This document shows positions 9,120 through 17,242 of a stretch of DNA of 64,000 bases, one piece after another (within the stretch, counting starts at the first letter, position 1; each line of letters starts with the position of its first letter). A program made the translations under genes and the position numbers. Where the stretch lies: positions 128,676 to 192,675 of the forward strand of contig DBCR01000004.1 in the NCBI GenBank assembly GCA_002293125.1. Direction: 5' to 3'. This DNA is from Opitutia bacterium UBA953 (lineage in GTDB: Bacteria > Verrucomicrobiota > Verrucomicrobiia > Opitutales > UBA953). Below the pieces are notes generated by a model. That model was not told the DNA's origin and searched no databases. It saw only the letters and a program-made list of their open reading frames with translations.

Positions 9120-9557
9120 CTATTCAAGTACCACGGTCACCGGACCGTCGTTCACGAGTTCGACCCGCATGTCGGCTCCAAAGACTCCGGTCGGCACGGG
9201 CTGATCGAGGAGGATGGAGAGTTCTTGGACAAAGAGGTCGAACAGCAGCTTGGCGCTTTCGGGCTTGGCGGCGCCATTGAACGAAGGGCGATTTCCTTTG
9301 GAGAAATCAGCCAGCAATGTGAATTGGCTTACGGCCAAAGCCTGCCCGCCGGCATCACGTAGACTGATGCCCATCTTGCCTAGGGCGTCGGGCATCAGTC
9401 GGGCGTTGGAGACATCCGTGGCCAGCCTGCGGACGGTGGCTACGTCATCGCCGGCGGCCAAGCCGACAAGCAGGAGGTAGCCTGGACCGATCATGCCGGT
9501 GGTGGTTCCGTCCACGGACACGGATGCCGTGAGTACGCGCTGGATCACCACCTTCAT
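9120..9557 (-). CDS. dtd: D-aminoacyl-tRNA deacylase
   Basis: A 145-residue cytoplasmic enzyme that hydrolyses D-amino acids (and glycine) mischarged on tRNA. It begins MKVVIQRVLTASVSVDG, as the family does, and shows SQFTLLADFSKGNRPSF for the SQ-x-T-L motif and GNRPSF, and NDGPVTVVLE for the N-x-GP-[VMF]-T motif with the cross-subunit Gly-cisPro. Length is standard. It starts at the base adjoining the menF stop region and lies in the same minus-strand run as metG, so two proteins of translation fidelity or charging flank isochorismate synthase. Confidence 0.95.
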   Translation of the reverse strand: MKVVIQRVLTASVSVDGTTTGMIGPGYLLLVGLAAGDDVATVRRLATDVSNARLMPDALGKMGISLRDAGGQALAVSQFTLLADFSKGNRPSFNGAAKPESAKLLFDLFVQELSILLDQPVPTGVFGADMRVELVNDGPVTVVLE

Positions 9558-9559
9558 CC

Positions 9560-10900
9560 TCAGAACAACGCTTCCAGAATCGTGCGAAGCTTCATCTCGG
9601 TTTCCGTCGACTCAGCCTCGGGATTCGAGCCGGCCACGATACCGGCGCCGGCAAAGGCACGCGCTTCGGAACCTTTGAGTCGGGCACAGCGAAGGGCGAC
9701 GAAGAGCTTGCCGGAGGCGCCATCTGAACGAACCCAGCCCACGGCACCCGTATAGAGGCCGCGCTGGTGCGGTTCGAATCCGGGGATGAATGGAAGCGCC
9801 ATCACCCGGGGCTTACCGCCGACGGCCGGGGTCGGGTGAAGTTCGCCGGCGACCTCGAGGAAGCGACGGTCAATCGGCATGGTGCCTTCGATCGGCGTAC
9901 GCAGGTGCATCACGTTGCCCAGACGCAGGAGTTCGGCGTTACGCGAGGTCGCGGCAAGGACGCCGACCATGCGCAGACGTCGCAGGATAGAGGCGGTCAC
10001 GGCGCTGTGCTCGCGCAGATCCTTTTCACTGGTCAGCAGGGCTTCAGCCAGGCTGGCGTCTTCGGAGGCTGATTCGCCGCGACGGGTCGTACCGGCCACG
10101 GATTCCGAACGGATGGCGCCGTCGAACAGGGAAAGCAGCGTCTCGGGTGTGGCGCCGACCAAAGCGCCGTCGGCCTCGTCGACGAGGAAGGTGTGGCATT
10201 GGGGGTTGCCACGACGTAGGCGGTGCAACGTCGCATAGATGCTAAAGGGTTCAGCCCTGCGCCAATCGAAGGCGCGCGACAGGACGATCTTCTCGAATGA
10301 ACCTTCCTTGATGAGCTCGGTCGCGCGGATGACCGCGGACGGGAACCATGACCCGCCGACTTCCGAAAGGACGGTCGGTACGGGGGCACGAGGGGGTGGT
10401 GGGTTGGAGTGATAGCTGAACTTCCGGAAACTTTCCGCACGGATGGCCAGGCGGGCGGCGCAGCCAGGGGCTGCTGGCTCGCAGAGGGTGACGGTCGTCA
10501 GGCCGTCTTCGCTGACAACTTGCCATCCGGGCAGGAAGAGCTTGGCCTGCGCACCATCAGTGTCGCTGCCCGGGTAGAAGGGGAAAGTCGCGATGACTCG
10601 CGGGCGCGGACCGACGCAGGTCAGGCTGGCATCCAGGGCGCGCAGCCAGCAATCGGCTTCGATGAACCGTTGTTCGCCTCGTCCCGCCCATTGGCGAAGC
10701 GGAGAGCCAGCTGCGTGGGAACGCTTCCGCGACGGATTCTCGAAATATCCCCGAGGCGCCGGTTCGTTCAGTGTTTCCAGGACGGCCAACGGATCGAGTT
10801 CAGGTACCGGAAAGGTGTAACTGACAAATCCTTCGCCACCGGCGCTCTTTTCAGCGTCAGCCAGCAAGGCGACTTCGTCGATGGTCTTGACGGAATCCAT
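9560..10900 (-). CDS. menF: Isochorismate synthase
   Basis: A 446-residue chorismate-binding enzyme that isomerises chorismate to isochorismate, presumably for menaquinone. The catalytic C-terminal half carries FEKIVLSRAFDW, GATPETLLS, SVAGTTRRGE, LHPTPAVGG and AGAGIVAGSNPEAE, with a metal-binding glutamate in KDLREHSAV. The ATG at 10900 (MDSVKTIDEV) was chosen. A TTG at 10936 directly following the metG stop would add 12 residues and is a possible coupled start. No other men genes are in the window, so use for a siderophore rather than menaquinone cannot be excluded, though entB-like genes are also absent. The malate:quinone oxidoreductase at 61.6 kb shows that this cell uses a quinone. Confidence 0.88.
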   Translation of the reverse strand: MDSVKTIDEVALLADAEKSAGGEGFVSYTFPVPELDPLAVLETLNEPAPRGYFENPSRKRSHAAGSPLRQWAGRGEQRFIEADCWLRALDASLTCVGPRPRVIATFPFYPGSDTDGAQAKLFLPGWQVVSEDGLTTVTLCEPAAPGCAARLAIRAESFRKFSYHSNPPPPRAPVPTVLSEVGGSWFPSAVIRATELIKEGSFEKIVLSRAFDWRRAEPFSIYATLHRLRRGNPQCHTFLVDEADGALVGATPETLLSLFDGAIRSESVAGTTRRGESASEDASLAEALLTSEKDLREHSAVTASILRRLRMVGVLAATSRNAELLRLGNVMHLRTPIEGTMPIDRRFLEVAGELHPTPAVGGKPRVMALPFIPGFEPHQRGLYTGAVGWVRSDGASGKLFVALRCARLKGSEARAFAGAGIVAGSNPEAESTETEMKLRTILEALF

Positions 10901-10936
10901 GGCGGTGAAGGTAAGGTCTCCGCGGAAATTGTCCAA

Positions 10937-12478
10937 TCAGGCCGGAGGAGTTTCGGCCGGAGCCTCGATCGGCGGGAAAAGGATGCACTTTTCGGCGACC
11001 TTTGAGCCCGTGCAGGCGGCGGACCACGTTAGCTGACCTTCGAAATGGGTAACGACGGGGCGACCGATGTTGGTCAGCAGCTTGTCGCAGGTGGCCGGCA
11101 TCACGGGAGTGAGGATTGTGCCGACTAGGCGAAGGCCTTCCGCCACGTGCGCGAGGCAGGAGTCGAGGCGTGCGCGATCGGCGGCGTCAGCAGACTTCGC
11201 GAGTTTCCAGGGCGCCCTGGCCTCGATGTAGGCGTTCATGGCGCTGATGAAGACCCAGAGGGCTTCGAGGGCGTGGCTGACCTGGTAATCGGCAAAGGCT
11301 TCGTCGTACTTCTTGAGCGAATCGCTCCAGAGCTGACGGAGATTCTTTTCGAGGTCTTCGTCGGCTGCGGCGCCGGGAATCGCACCGGCATAGTTGCGGC
11401 CGACCATGTTAAGGAGGCGATTGACGAGATTGCCGAGATTGTTGCCGAGGTCCGCCTTGTAGCGGTTCTCGAAAGTGGTCGTCGAGAAGTCCGCATCCTG
11501 CCCGACGACCATCTCGCGGCACAGGTAGAAGCGGAAGGCGTCGGCACCGTGGGAGGCCGCGAAGCCGAGCGTGCTGGTGGCGTTGCCGGAGCTCTTGGAG
11601 GCCTTCTGGTTGTTGACGGTCCACCAGCCGTGGACGAGCAGCTGGCGCGGCGGCTCGATGTCGAGGGCCTTCAGCATGCACGGCCAGTAGACGGCGTGAG
11701 GCGGCGACAGGATGTCTTTGCCGATGACATGGACATCGGCGGGCCAGAGTCCTTTGTCGGCGACGGCGGAGTAATAATTGGTCAGCGCATCGAACCAGAC
11801 ATAGGTGACGAAGGAAGTGTCAAAGGGTAGTTCGATACCCCAGGTGAGTCGGGATTTCGGACGCGAGATGCAGAGGTCGTTCATCGGCTCCTTGAGGAAC
11901 TCGAGGACCTGGTTCTGGCGGAAGCGCGGCGTGATGAAGTCGGGGTGCGACTTGATGTGTTCGACGAGCCAGGGCTGGAACTGTGAAAGCTTGAAGTAGT
12001 AGTTCTCCTCGGTCGTCTGCGTGACCTCTCCGTAGATTTCAGGCCAGGAACCGTCCAGGTCCCGATCCTTGTCGGTCAGGAACTGTTCTTGGCGGGTGGA
12101 GTACCAGTCGGTCTTCTGTCCTTTGAAGATTAGCCCTTGGTCGAAGAGCTTCTGCAGGAACTGCTGCACGATCTTCTTGTGACGTGGTTCGGTCGTGCGG
12201 ATATAATCGTCGTGCGAGATGTTAAGATCGCCGAGCATGTCCTTGAAGACCGCGGCGATCTCGTCGACGAGGACTTGGGGTTCGACGCCGCGCTTGAGGG
12301 CGGTCTGCTGGACCTTCTGGCCGTGCTCGTCGAGACCGGTGAGGAAGTGCACCTTGCGGCCGCTCATGCGCATGTGGCGCGAAATCACGTCGGAGAGGAC
12401 TTTCTCATAGGCATGGCCGAGGTGCGGCGAGCCGTTGGCGTAGTCGATGGCCGTGGTGATGTAGAACGGACTGGGCAT
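10937..12478 (-). CDS. metG: Methionine--tRNA ligase
   Basis: A 513-residue class I aminoacyl-tRNA synthetase. It begins MPSPFYITTAIDYANGSPHLGHAYEK, with HLGH as the HIGH motif, then FLTGLDEHGQKV. The second ATP motif reads KASKSSGN, with Ala where most have Met in KMSKS. The connective region (near KTDWYSTRQEQFLTD) has none of the zinc-binding cysteines of the MetG1 form, so it belongs to the shorter zinc-free class. The anticodon-binding domain has the expected helices and NAYIEARAPWKLAK. There is no C-terminal EMAP/Trbp111-like tRNA-binding domain. The start at 12478 was chosen over 12505 by alignment. Confidence 0.94.
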   Translation of the reverse strand: MPSPFYITTAIDYANGSPHLGHAYEKVLSDVISRHMRMSGRKVHFLTGLDEHGQKVQQTALKRGVEPQVLVDEIAAVFKDMLGDLNISHDDYIRTTEPRHKKIVQQFLQKLFDQGLIFKGQKTDWYSTRQEQFLTDKDRDLDGSWPEIYGEVTQTTEENYYFKLSQFQPWLVEHIKSHPDFITPRFRQNQVLEFLKEPMNDLCISRPKSRLTWGIELPFDTSFVTYVWFDALTNYYSAVADKGLWPADVHVIGKDILSPPHAVYWPCMLKALDIEPPRQLLVHGWWTVNNQKASKSSGNATSTLGFAASHGADAFRFYLCREMVVGQDADFSTTTFENRYKADLGNNLGNLVNRLLNMVGRNYAGAIPGAAADEDLEKNLRQLWSDSLKKYDEAFADYQVSHALEALWVFISAMNAYIEARAPWKLAKSADAADRARLDSCLAHVAEGLRLVGTILTPVMPATCDKLLTNIGRPVVTHFEGQLTWSAACTGSKVAEKCILFPPIEAPAETPPA

Positions 12479-12555
12479 GAAAAGATACCGTAGGCAATAG
12501 GGCACCGGAAGGGCCTAGGACAACCCCGAAGGCTGGGCGGACGGGTAAACCGACC

Positions 12556-14340
12556 TCAGACTGCATCCCCAGCCCGCACGACGTGGGGCTGGTAGGCGAT
12601 TTCGAAGGAGTAGTTCATGCCGGCGCGCAGGGGCATCGACTTGTCTCGCTGCAGGGTCTGGTAGAAGTGGACCTTACCCCAGCAGGTGCGGTGCTTAGGG
12701 CTGTCGCTCACGACCTTGGTCTCGGCCCAGGTGGAATGGAAGTCGTCCTTGATCACTTCGCAGCGATGGGACTCGGCGCCGAGCACCAGGGAGTTGCCTG
12801 GAGTCATGCGCGAGTGCGTCGTGGCGATGGGGAGTACGAGGCGGAAATCCTCGAGCATGACCGCGGACTTGGCGGTCAAGGTGAAGCGGCCGACGATACG
12901 GCCGCCGTTGAATTCCCAATCGACCTTCAGCGAGGCGATATTTGAGGAAAGCTTTTCGTCGCGGTCGATCAGGTCAGGCTGGTCGTAGCGGAAGTGGTAG
13001 GTGCCGGCCTTGGTACCCATGGCGACCTGGGCGTTCTTCCCGTAGAAGGAAGGGGTGTAGACTTTGCCGGCGATCGTGAACTCCGGGATGAACGGGCTGG
13101 TCTGCTGGTTGGACGGCCAGTCAAAGACGCCCGGCATGTGCGGGAAGGCCAGCGAGTCGGAGAAGCGGTGTGAACCCGACGATACCAGCGGCAGGATGAT
13201 GTGCAGGCCGGAGGCAGGATCCTGATACGAGAGCAGGCCTTGTTCCTTGCGTGGGGACTTATCGAAGGAGAAGAAACGGCAGACCGGCAGGCGGCTGACA
13301 GGTTTCACGACTTCGAGGTCGCCACCAATGGTCTTGGCGAGGCGCGACCACTGGGAAAGGTAACGGGCCGCGTCGAAGTTGGCCATGCGGGTCGTATGAC
13401 CCGGGATGGTGTCACGTTCGGCGTCACGGACGATGATCAGGCCGTGTTCGGCGTCGAAGAACGTGGTGAAGAAGTTGGCGTAAAGACGACGCACGAGGTC
13501 ACGTGCGTGCGGTTCCTTATCGACCGGCACCCAGCGGTCGCGCAGGGCCTGAAGCAAGAGGGTGATGCAGTGCATCTGGCCGTAGGCACCGATACCACGA
13601 CCATAAGACCAGCCCAGGCCGTCTTCGCGGACGGTGTCCATGATGACGCGGATGTATTTCTCGGCCAATGAGCGCAGCTTCGGCAGCTTGGAGTCGCGAA
13701 GCTGGATGTTGGCGTGCAACTGGAGCGACTGGCGGATGAAGATCAGGGAGACCACGCCGTACAGGTCGAAGGCGCCTCCGAAGTTGTCAGCGTTCGCGGC
13801 CTTGGAGGCTTCGTCTTGGAAACCGCCCGTAGAGGCGGCGGCGATACGATCCATGAAGCGGTCGACCAACGGACCGGTTTCATCTTTCTTGGTCAGCCCA
13901 AAGGAGAAGCGACAGACAGCCTTGGCGATATCGAAGGCCTGGACATGGTCATGATGGTCGTTCTCGATGGCGAGGCGCTCGTCAATGAGGGCACGGGTCG
14001 CTTCGTCGAGGATTTCCCAGACAGGATTACGTTCGCGGGTGGGTCCGAACGCAAGGAGGCCGAGGCAGGCAAAGGCCATGCCATTGTCTGAGCCTTTGCT
14101 GATGCGGACCTGGGCGGTGATCGTCCGGGCGACGATCTCGGCGATGTTCTGACGGTCGAGGTGGAGTTCTCCGGTGGCACGGAAGTATTCCCCGAAGGCC
14201 AGGGCGGCGTGACCGGGCTCATCGGCCCGGGAGACTTCCCCCTCGACCGGCACGACAGTGCCATCGGCTGAAAGGGAATTGAAGTTGAGTTTGAGGAGGG
14301 CCTTGGTCTGGTCCAGGCACTGGCTCGCGAAATTCTGCAT
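12556..14340 (-). CDS. Conserved hypothetical protein, probable alpha/alpha-toroid plus beta-sandwich
   Basis: A 594-residue protein starting MQNFASQCLDQ, with no signal peptide or membrane segment. I do not recognise a named family. Residues 1 to about 310 are mostly helical with repeated helix-hairpin character (for example TITAQVRISKGSDNG, GRGIGAYGQMHCITLLLQAL); residues about 350-590 are rich in beta-strands (YHFRYDQPDLI, VDWEFNGGRIVGRFTL). This order resembles heparinase/alginate-lyase-like polysaccharide lyases or glycosidases, but no catalytic motif can be assigned. It is 77 bases upstream of metG on the same strand and 110 bases downstream of the small membrane protein gene. A role in polysaccharide handling is only a guess. 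Confidence 0.7.
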   Translation of the reverse strand: MQNFASQCLDQTKALLKLNFNSLSADGTVVPVEGEVSRADEPGHAALAFGEYFRATGELHLDRQNIAEIVARTITAQVRISKGSDNGMAFACLGLLAFGPTRERNPVWEILDEATRALIDERLAIENDHHDHVQAFDIAKAVCRFSFGLTKKDETGPLVDRFMDRIAAASTGGFQDEASKAANADNFGGAFDLYGVVSLIFIRQSLQLHANIQLRDSKLPKLRSLAEKYIRVIMDTVREDGLGWSYGRGIGAYGQMHCITLLLQALRDRWVPVDKEPHARDLVRRLYANFFTTFFDAEHGLIIVRDAERDTIPGHTTRMANFDAARYLSQWSRLAKTIGGDLEVVKPVSRLPVCRFFSFDKSPRKEQGLLSYQDPASGLHIILPLVSSGSHRFSDSLAFPHMPGVFDWPSNQQTSPFIPEFTIAGKVYTPSFYGKNAQVAMGTKAGTYHFRYDQPDLIDRDEKLSSNIASLKVDWEFNGGRIVGRFTLTAKSAVMLEDFRLVLPIATTHSRMTPGNSLVLGAESHRCEVIKDDFHSTWAETKVVSDSPKHRTCWGKVHFYQTLQRDKSMPLRAGMNYSFEIAYQPHVVRAGDAV

Positions 14341-14450
14341 GCGAAAGGTTGGGATTGGGGCAGGGCTCCCCCTCAGTCAATGCCTCATCGTAAAAAATTC
14401 GTTATTTCGCCTCGGCCAACCGGCCCCATAGGTGCTGGGCGACTCCGTAT

Positions 14451-14981
14451 TCAGGCCTCAAAGACGACTTCGATGGGACAGCCGGAAAGCCTCGTTAAGA
14501 GCCTCCCATGGGCCCGCAGGGGCCACCATCGGTAGAGGTGGATGTCGATAGGCTTCCAGAGGCCGACCCAGCCGCAGATCGTCAGTCCTTCGCGCAGGAA
14601 ATCGCCTAGGCGATACCCAGGGTTGATCAGGTCGCGCAGTACCAGGGTGGCGGCGAGGAAGAGGAGGCCGATAAGGAGTGAGGTTCGGCCTTCACGGAAC
14701 AGCTCCCCGAGGTCGCGGCGGGCGATGCGTGCGCGATATCCAAAATAATGCTGGATGGATTCTCTGACTAGCCGGGCGGACTCGGCGTCTGCGGGCTGGC
14801 GCAGTACGATGCGGATACGGAGGTCCGAATCTTTTTCATGTTCGCGCGCCCAGCTGAGGATGAACTCTTCGGCGTCGTGATCCAGGTCGCGTTCATGGAA
14901 AGGCGACGGGTCCATGGTATTGAACAGCTGGCCGACGTTGTTGAGCCTGAGTTCGATCAGGCCGGGGACGGGAGTGGTCAT
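14451..14981 (-). CDS. Conserved small membrane protein of unknown function
   Basis: A 176-residue protein. A soluble N-terminal part of about 95 residues includes NTMDPSPFHERDLDHDAEEF, which I recall as a conserved block of an uncharacterised bacterial family. Two hydrophobic segments follow (SLLIGLLFLAATLVL and GLTICGWVGLWKPI), then a basic tail WWPLRAHGRLLTRL. It is probably an inner-membrane protein with the N-terminal part in the cytoplasm. It starts 2 bases after the S9 peptidase stop and is thus cotranscribed. No function can be given. The 110 bases after its stop contain no convincing gene or terminator. Confidence 0.75.
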   Translation of the reverse strand: MTTPVPGLIELRLNNVGQLFNTMDPSPFHERDLDHDAEEFILSWAREHEKDSDLRIRIVLRQPADAESARLVRESIQHYFGYRARIARRDLGELFREGRTSLLIGLLFLAATLVLRDLINPGYRLGDFLREGLTICGWVGLWKPIDIHLYRWWPLRAHGRLLTRLSGCPIEVVFEA

Positions 14982-14983
14982 GT

Positions 14984-17197
14984 TCAGAGAGGAAGGGGCT
15001 TGCCGAGGACGGATTCGAAAAACCGAGCGCGTTTTTCGCGCATCTCGTTGGACTCCCCGGCGCCGTGGTTGGCTCCTGGGATGACGTGGAACTCAATCTG
15101 GTCCTTCTTGCCGGCCGCGAGCAACGCGTCGCGGAAGTCGTAGCTACACTTCACGTCGACGTTGGTATCGGATTCACCGACGGACAAGAACAGCCGGCCG
15201 CGGAGGTTAGCGGCATACTTGGCGCAGGAGTTCTCCTCATACCAAGGGCCGATGGGGTAGCCGAGCCATTGCTCGTTCCACCAGAGCTTATCGATCCGGT
15301 TGTCGTAGCAGCCGCAGTCCGCCGCACCGGCTTTGTAGAAATCGCCATGCAGCAGGACGGCGTGGGCGGTGTTCTGGCCGCCGGCGGAACCGCCGAAGAT
15401 ACCCACGCGGGAGAGATCCATGCTGGGCTCGGACTTGGCGAGCGACTTCATCCAGGCGATGCGGTCGGGGAAACCGCCGTCCTTGAGGTTGCGCCAGCTG
15501 GATTGATGGAATTCCTTTCCGCGGTTGCTGGTGCCACGTCCGTCCAATTGGACGACGTAGAAGCCTCGCAGGCTAAGCTCACGATGGATGCGGTTCCACC
15601 AGTTGAAGGAACGCGGGGCAAACGACCCATGAGGTCCGGCATAGATGTTCTCGATGACGGGATACTTCATCTTTGGATCGAACGGATGTGGTCGGGTGAC
15701 GACGCCCCAGATGTCGAACTTGCCATCGCGGTCCTTGGCGACGAACGGCAACGCGGGCGTCCAGCCAGCCTTTTTGAGCGGATTGACGTCAGCTTGGCCC
15801 AGTTTGGCGATGGTCCGGCCGTCAATCGCGCTGCGCAGGGTGTAGGTCGGTGCTTGATCGACCCGCGACGAGGCGTCGATCAACGTCCGGCGGTCGGGCG
15901 AGAAGGTCACTTCGTGGTGTCCATCGGAAGGGGTCAAGTCGACGAACGTGCGCCCTGGGCCGACCCTACAGATATGGTGATGGTAGGGGTTCTCGCCCGG
16001 CACAAGGCCAAGGGCGACCAAGGTGATCGTGCCTGCCTTTTCGTCGACCTTGAGCACTTCCTTCATGACCCAGGCTCCACTCGTGACGGCGTCCAGCGTC
16101 TTGCCGGTCTTGAGGTCCATGGAATACAAGTGAAGCCAGCCGGTCCGTTCGGAAAGCCAAAGAGCCCGGCTCTCGTCCAGGTCGTACCGATAACGGGTCG
16201 CGAAGGAGTAGACGAATTTGGGGTCTTCCTCGGTGAGTAATCGACGCCAGCTCCGTCGCTCGACGTCGTATTCGATGATACCGTGACCAGTGAACCCGCG
16301 CTTGATGAACTCGGAAAGAAGGCGCTTCGAGTCGGCGGACCAGTCGAGACGTTCGGTGGAGTAAGGCAGCGGCAGCACGTCGGCCGTGGGGCGGATAGAC
16401 GTCTTTCCATCGACCGAGAAGACCCAGGGAATACGTTCCGTACGGTCGTCACCAGGCTTGTCGTAGGAGATTAATTTCGTGGTCTGCTTGACCGAATCCG
16501 TCACGAGGTATTGGCGGACGGGCACCGTGCGTTCACGCCAGAGAGCGAAATGACGGCTGTCCGGCGACCAGCTGATTGGGCCGACGAAGGCGTCTTTCCC
16601 TTCGACGCCATCCTGCGTGAGTTTGGTTTCACCGCTGCCTTTCTTGAGGTCGATGAGTGTCACGTTGCCACCGCGAAGTTCCACTTTGAGTTCCCCGTTC
16701 GGGGCTTCGGCACGAACCTTCGAAGAAGACAGGCGTTTTGATTCTCCGGGTCCTCTTCCGGTCTTCACGACGGACGGTGCTTCGCCCTTGGGACCAGGTT
16801 GGCTCGGAGTCAGGCGTTGGTTAGCTTCGACGATCCAAGCCGCGGTGTCGGACTCGAGACGGACGCGGCCGTCCTCGAGGGGAATCGCCCTGGTGAACGG
16901 CCATTTCTTAGGGGTGACCTTGTTCTTCGTCAGTTCCGAAAGAGCTGCCGCGACCTTCTCATGGTCGAACGCCGGACGGATCATGCCTGAAGTACAGTCG
17001 ACGAGCTTCCAGGCAAGGCCTGCATTCTCTTTCCAGGCGTAAGCCATGAGCCGGCCGGAATCGGACCAGCGGACATTCTCAGGCCGCGACATCTGGGCCG
17101 GCCAATACCACGCGTCGTACTGTCTCTGCCATTCGGCAGGCAGATTTGTCTGGGCCATGGCCGCCAAGGGCGCCAGCAGCAGGAGACGAAGCAGCAT
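14984..17197 (-). CDS. Secreted S9 family (dipeptidyl peptidase IV-like) serine peptidase
   Basis: A 737-residue enzyme with signal peptide MLLRLLLLAPLAAMAQ and predicted export to the periplasm or beyond. Residues about 30-470 form a DPPIV-type beta-propeller (for example ISWSPDSRHFALWRE, DWSADSKRLLSEF). The C-terminal alpha/beta hydrolase has the nucleophile Ser604 in GGSAGG, acid Asp677 in GESDTNVD and His711 in GANHG. Such enzymes release dipeptides or act as prolyl/acyl-aminoacyl peptidases. It follows a PVC haem-binding gene after 45 bases and precedes the small membrane protein gene by 2 bases. Its position downstream of the rhamnose genes suggests a shared transcript but not an obvious shared pathway. 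Confidence 0.88.
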   Translation of the reverse strand: MLLRLLLLAPLAAMAQTNLPAEWQRQYDAWYWPAQMSRPENVRWSDSGRLMAYAWKENAGLAWKLVDCTSGMIRPAFDHEKVAAALSELTKNKVTPKKWPFTRAIPLEDGRVRLESDTAAWIVEANQRLTPSQPGPKGEAPSVVKTGRGPGESKRLSSSKVRAEAPNGELKVELRGGNVTLIDLKKGSGETKLTQDGVEGKDAFVGPISWSPDSRHFALWRERTVPVRQYLVTDSVKQTTKLISYDKPGDDRTERIPWVFSVDGKTSIRPTADVLPLPYSTERLDWSADSKRLLSEFIKRGFTGHGIIEYDVERRSWRRLLTEEDPKFVYSFATRYRYDLDESRALWLSERTGWLHLYSMDLKTGKTLDAVTSGAWVMKEVLKVDEKAGTITLVALGLVPGENPYHHHICRVGPGRTFVDLTPSDGHHEVTFSPDRRTLIDASSRVDQAPTYTLRSAIDGRTIAKLGQADVNPLKKAGWTPALPFVAKDRDGKFDIWGVVTRPHPFDPKMKYPVIENIYAGPHGSFAPRSFNWWNRIHRELSLRGFYVVQLDGRGTSNRGKEFHQSSWRNLKDGGFPDRIAWMKSLAKSEPSMDLSRVGIFGGSAGGQNTAHAVLLHGDFYKAGAADCGCYDNRIDKLWWNEQWLGYPIGPWYEENSCAKYAANLRGRLFLSVGESDTNVDVKCSYDFRDALLAAGKKDQIEFHVIPGANHGAGESNEMREKRARFFESVLGKPLPL

Positions 17198-17211
17198 GCC
17201 TCAGTTGAGGC
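17198..17211 (-). promoter_or_regulatory. Short perfect inverted repeat abutting the S9 peptidase start codon
   Basis: GCCTCA-GT-TGAGGC at 17198-17211 ends immediately before the ATG (17195-17197) of the peptidase on the minus strand. A hairpin of 6 base pairs with a 2-base core would need to melt or shift for initiation; alternatively it is a protein-binding palindrome. It lies in the 45-base gap after the PVC haem protein. Its role is unknown. Confidence 0.3.
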
Positions 17212-17242
17212 CTAACCGGTCGCTGACTCAACCACGCATCGA

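Noticed and set aside
10937..10940. menF starting at TTG overlapping the metG stop region as the certain start
   Set aside because: Possible, but an ATG 36 bases inside fits equally well and no Shine-Dalgarno supports the TTG; reported as an alternative only.
15065..16240. 391-codon plus-strand frame opposite the S9 peptidase
   Set aside because: High-GC antisense shadow; the minus strand has signal peptide, propeller and catalytic triad.
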